7,920 nt of DNA from Campylobacteraceae bacterium (lineage in GTDB: Bacteria > Campylobacterota > Campylobacteria > Campylobacterales > Sulfurovaceae). The position numbers were made by a program, and so were the translations under genes. The notes beneath the pieces are model-generated. The model was not told the DNA's origin and made no database searches. It saw only the letters and a list, made by a program, of their open reading frames with translations. This document shows, one piece after another, positions 7,386 through 7,920 of the stretch; the stretch's first letter is position 1; the number at the start of each line of letters is the position of its first letter. The stretch lies in assembly GCA_027002755.1 (NCBI GenBank), contig JALWZI010000056.1, positions 1 to 7,920 on the forward strand, written 5' to 3'.

Positions 7386-7920
7386 ATGCCCGTCATCAAG
7401 GCTATGCGAGAGATCGAGCGGGGGACCGCCGAGATCATCGACCGGGAGCGTATCGAGACCCTGGTGCGCAACTACTACGAAAAGGGAGAGCCCTACCGGG
7501 TGAAGCTGGGACTGGACCCCACCGCTCCCGACCTCCATCTCGGTCACACTGTCATCCTACAGAAACTGGCGGCTTTCCAACAGCAGGGGGCCATCGTTCA
7601 GCTCCTGATCGGAGATTTCACCGCCATGATCGGTGATCCCACCGGCAAGAGCGAGACCCGCAAGGTCCTGGACCGGGAGACGGTCAGGCGAAATGCCGAG
7701 ACCTATCAGGAGCAGGCCTTCAAGATCCTCGACCCCGAGAAGACGGAGCTGATGTTCAACTCCACCTGGCTGGATGCCCTGGGAGCCGACGGTCTGATCC
7801 AGCTGACCACCCAGTACAACGTGGCGCGGATGCTGGAGCGCGACGACTTCGAAAAGCGTTACAAAAGCGGCCAGAGCATCGCCATCAGCGAGTTCCTCTA
7901 TCCGCTGCTGCAGGGGTACG
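7386..7920 (+). CDS. tyrS: Tyrosyl-tRNA synthetase (partial, C-terminus beyond window)
   Basis: TyrRS activates tyrosine with ATP and loads it on tRNA-Tyr. The window shows the first 178 codons, still open at the right edge. The class I signature HLGH is at 51-54 within the typical [13 protein letters not shown] stretch, followed by [19 protein letters not shown] (74-92), which helps form the active site, FNSTWL (124-129), ARMLERDDF (147-155) and [12 protein letters not shown] (167-178). The [13 protein letters not shown] and LERDDF wording resembles the TyrZ-type branch of bacterial TyrRS rather than the E. coli TyrS type. The KMSKS loop and the S4-like tRNA-binding tail should lie outside. 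The ATG at 7386 has a strong ribosome binding site; a second ATG at 7404 is less likely. It is 18 bases from spoT/rel and probably co-transcribed. Confidence 0.95.
   Translation, partial: MPVIKAMREIERGTAEIIDRERIETLVRNYYEKGEPYRVKLGLDPTAPDLHLGHTVILQKLAAFQQQGAIVQLLIGDFTAMIGDPTGKSETRKVLDRETVRRNAETYQEQAFKILDPEKTELMFNSTWLDALGADGLIQLTTQYNVARMLERDDFEKRYKSGQSIAISEFLYPLLQGY

Noticed and set aside
5109..7547. 812-codon open frame on the - strand opposite spoT/rel
   Set aside because: It is in exact codon phase with spoT/rel and exists because that gene has no TTA, CTA or TCA codons. Its translation is rich in Asp, Val, Leu, Gly and Pro with no recognisable domain, and the sense gene is certain.

Overview
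The window looks like chromosomal core DNA from a GC-rich member of the Campylobacterota (Epsilonproteobacteria), by eye well above 50% GC. A Nitratifractor/Sulfurovaceae-type organism is my best guess, but the genus is inference. The evidence is gene order: end of a fibronectin-III-like protein, trmB, ftsE, ftsX, M23-family protein, pyrH, rpoZ, spoT/rel, tyrS. From memory, this run matches Campylobacter jejuni Cj1279c to Cj1271c. In Helicobacter pylori the same genes lie in two separate blocks (around HP0746-0750 and HP0774-0777). The long TrmB is also typical of this phylum.

Layout: all genes are on the + strand. Block 1 (1-4048) is the last codons of a probable FN3 protein, then trmB, ftsE, ftsX and a LytM/EnvC-like secreted coiled-coil protein. 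The last four overlap one another by 8, 14 and 1 bases, so they are very probably one translationally coupled operon. A 187-base AT-richer gap (4049-4235) follows. It holds weak hairpins, a bulged inverted repeat and a perfect TATAAT box just before pyrH. Block 2 (4236-7920) is pyrH, rpoZ, a bifunctional (p)ppGpp synthetase/hydrolase with a TTG start, and tyrS, which runs off the right edge.

How the genes work together: FtsE (ATPase), FtsX (four-helix membrane protein) and the exported EnvC-like protein form a recognisable machine for switching on cell-wall amidases at the septum. The M23 domain has lost all five expected catalytic or zinc-binding positions, so it should be a regulator rather than an enzyme. 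Block 2 groups UMP kinase, the omega subunit of RNA polymerase, the alarmone enzyme and a tRNA synthetase, a growth-rate and stringent-response group.

I found no mobile element, CRISPR array, RNA gene, defence system or clearly novel system; the coding content is conserved housekeeping. The points most worth checking are the TrmB that lacks the usual FPDPW aspartate and carries extra domains at both ends, the catalytically dead M23 domain, the structured pyrH promoter region, the TTG-started spoT/rel, and a strong excess of GATC sites. Long open frames on the - strand are explained by avoidance of TTA, CTA and TCA codons in the real genes.
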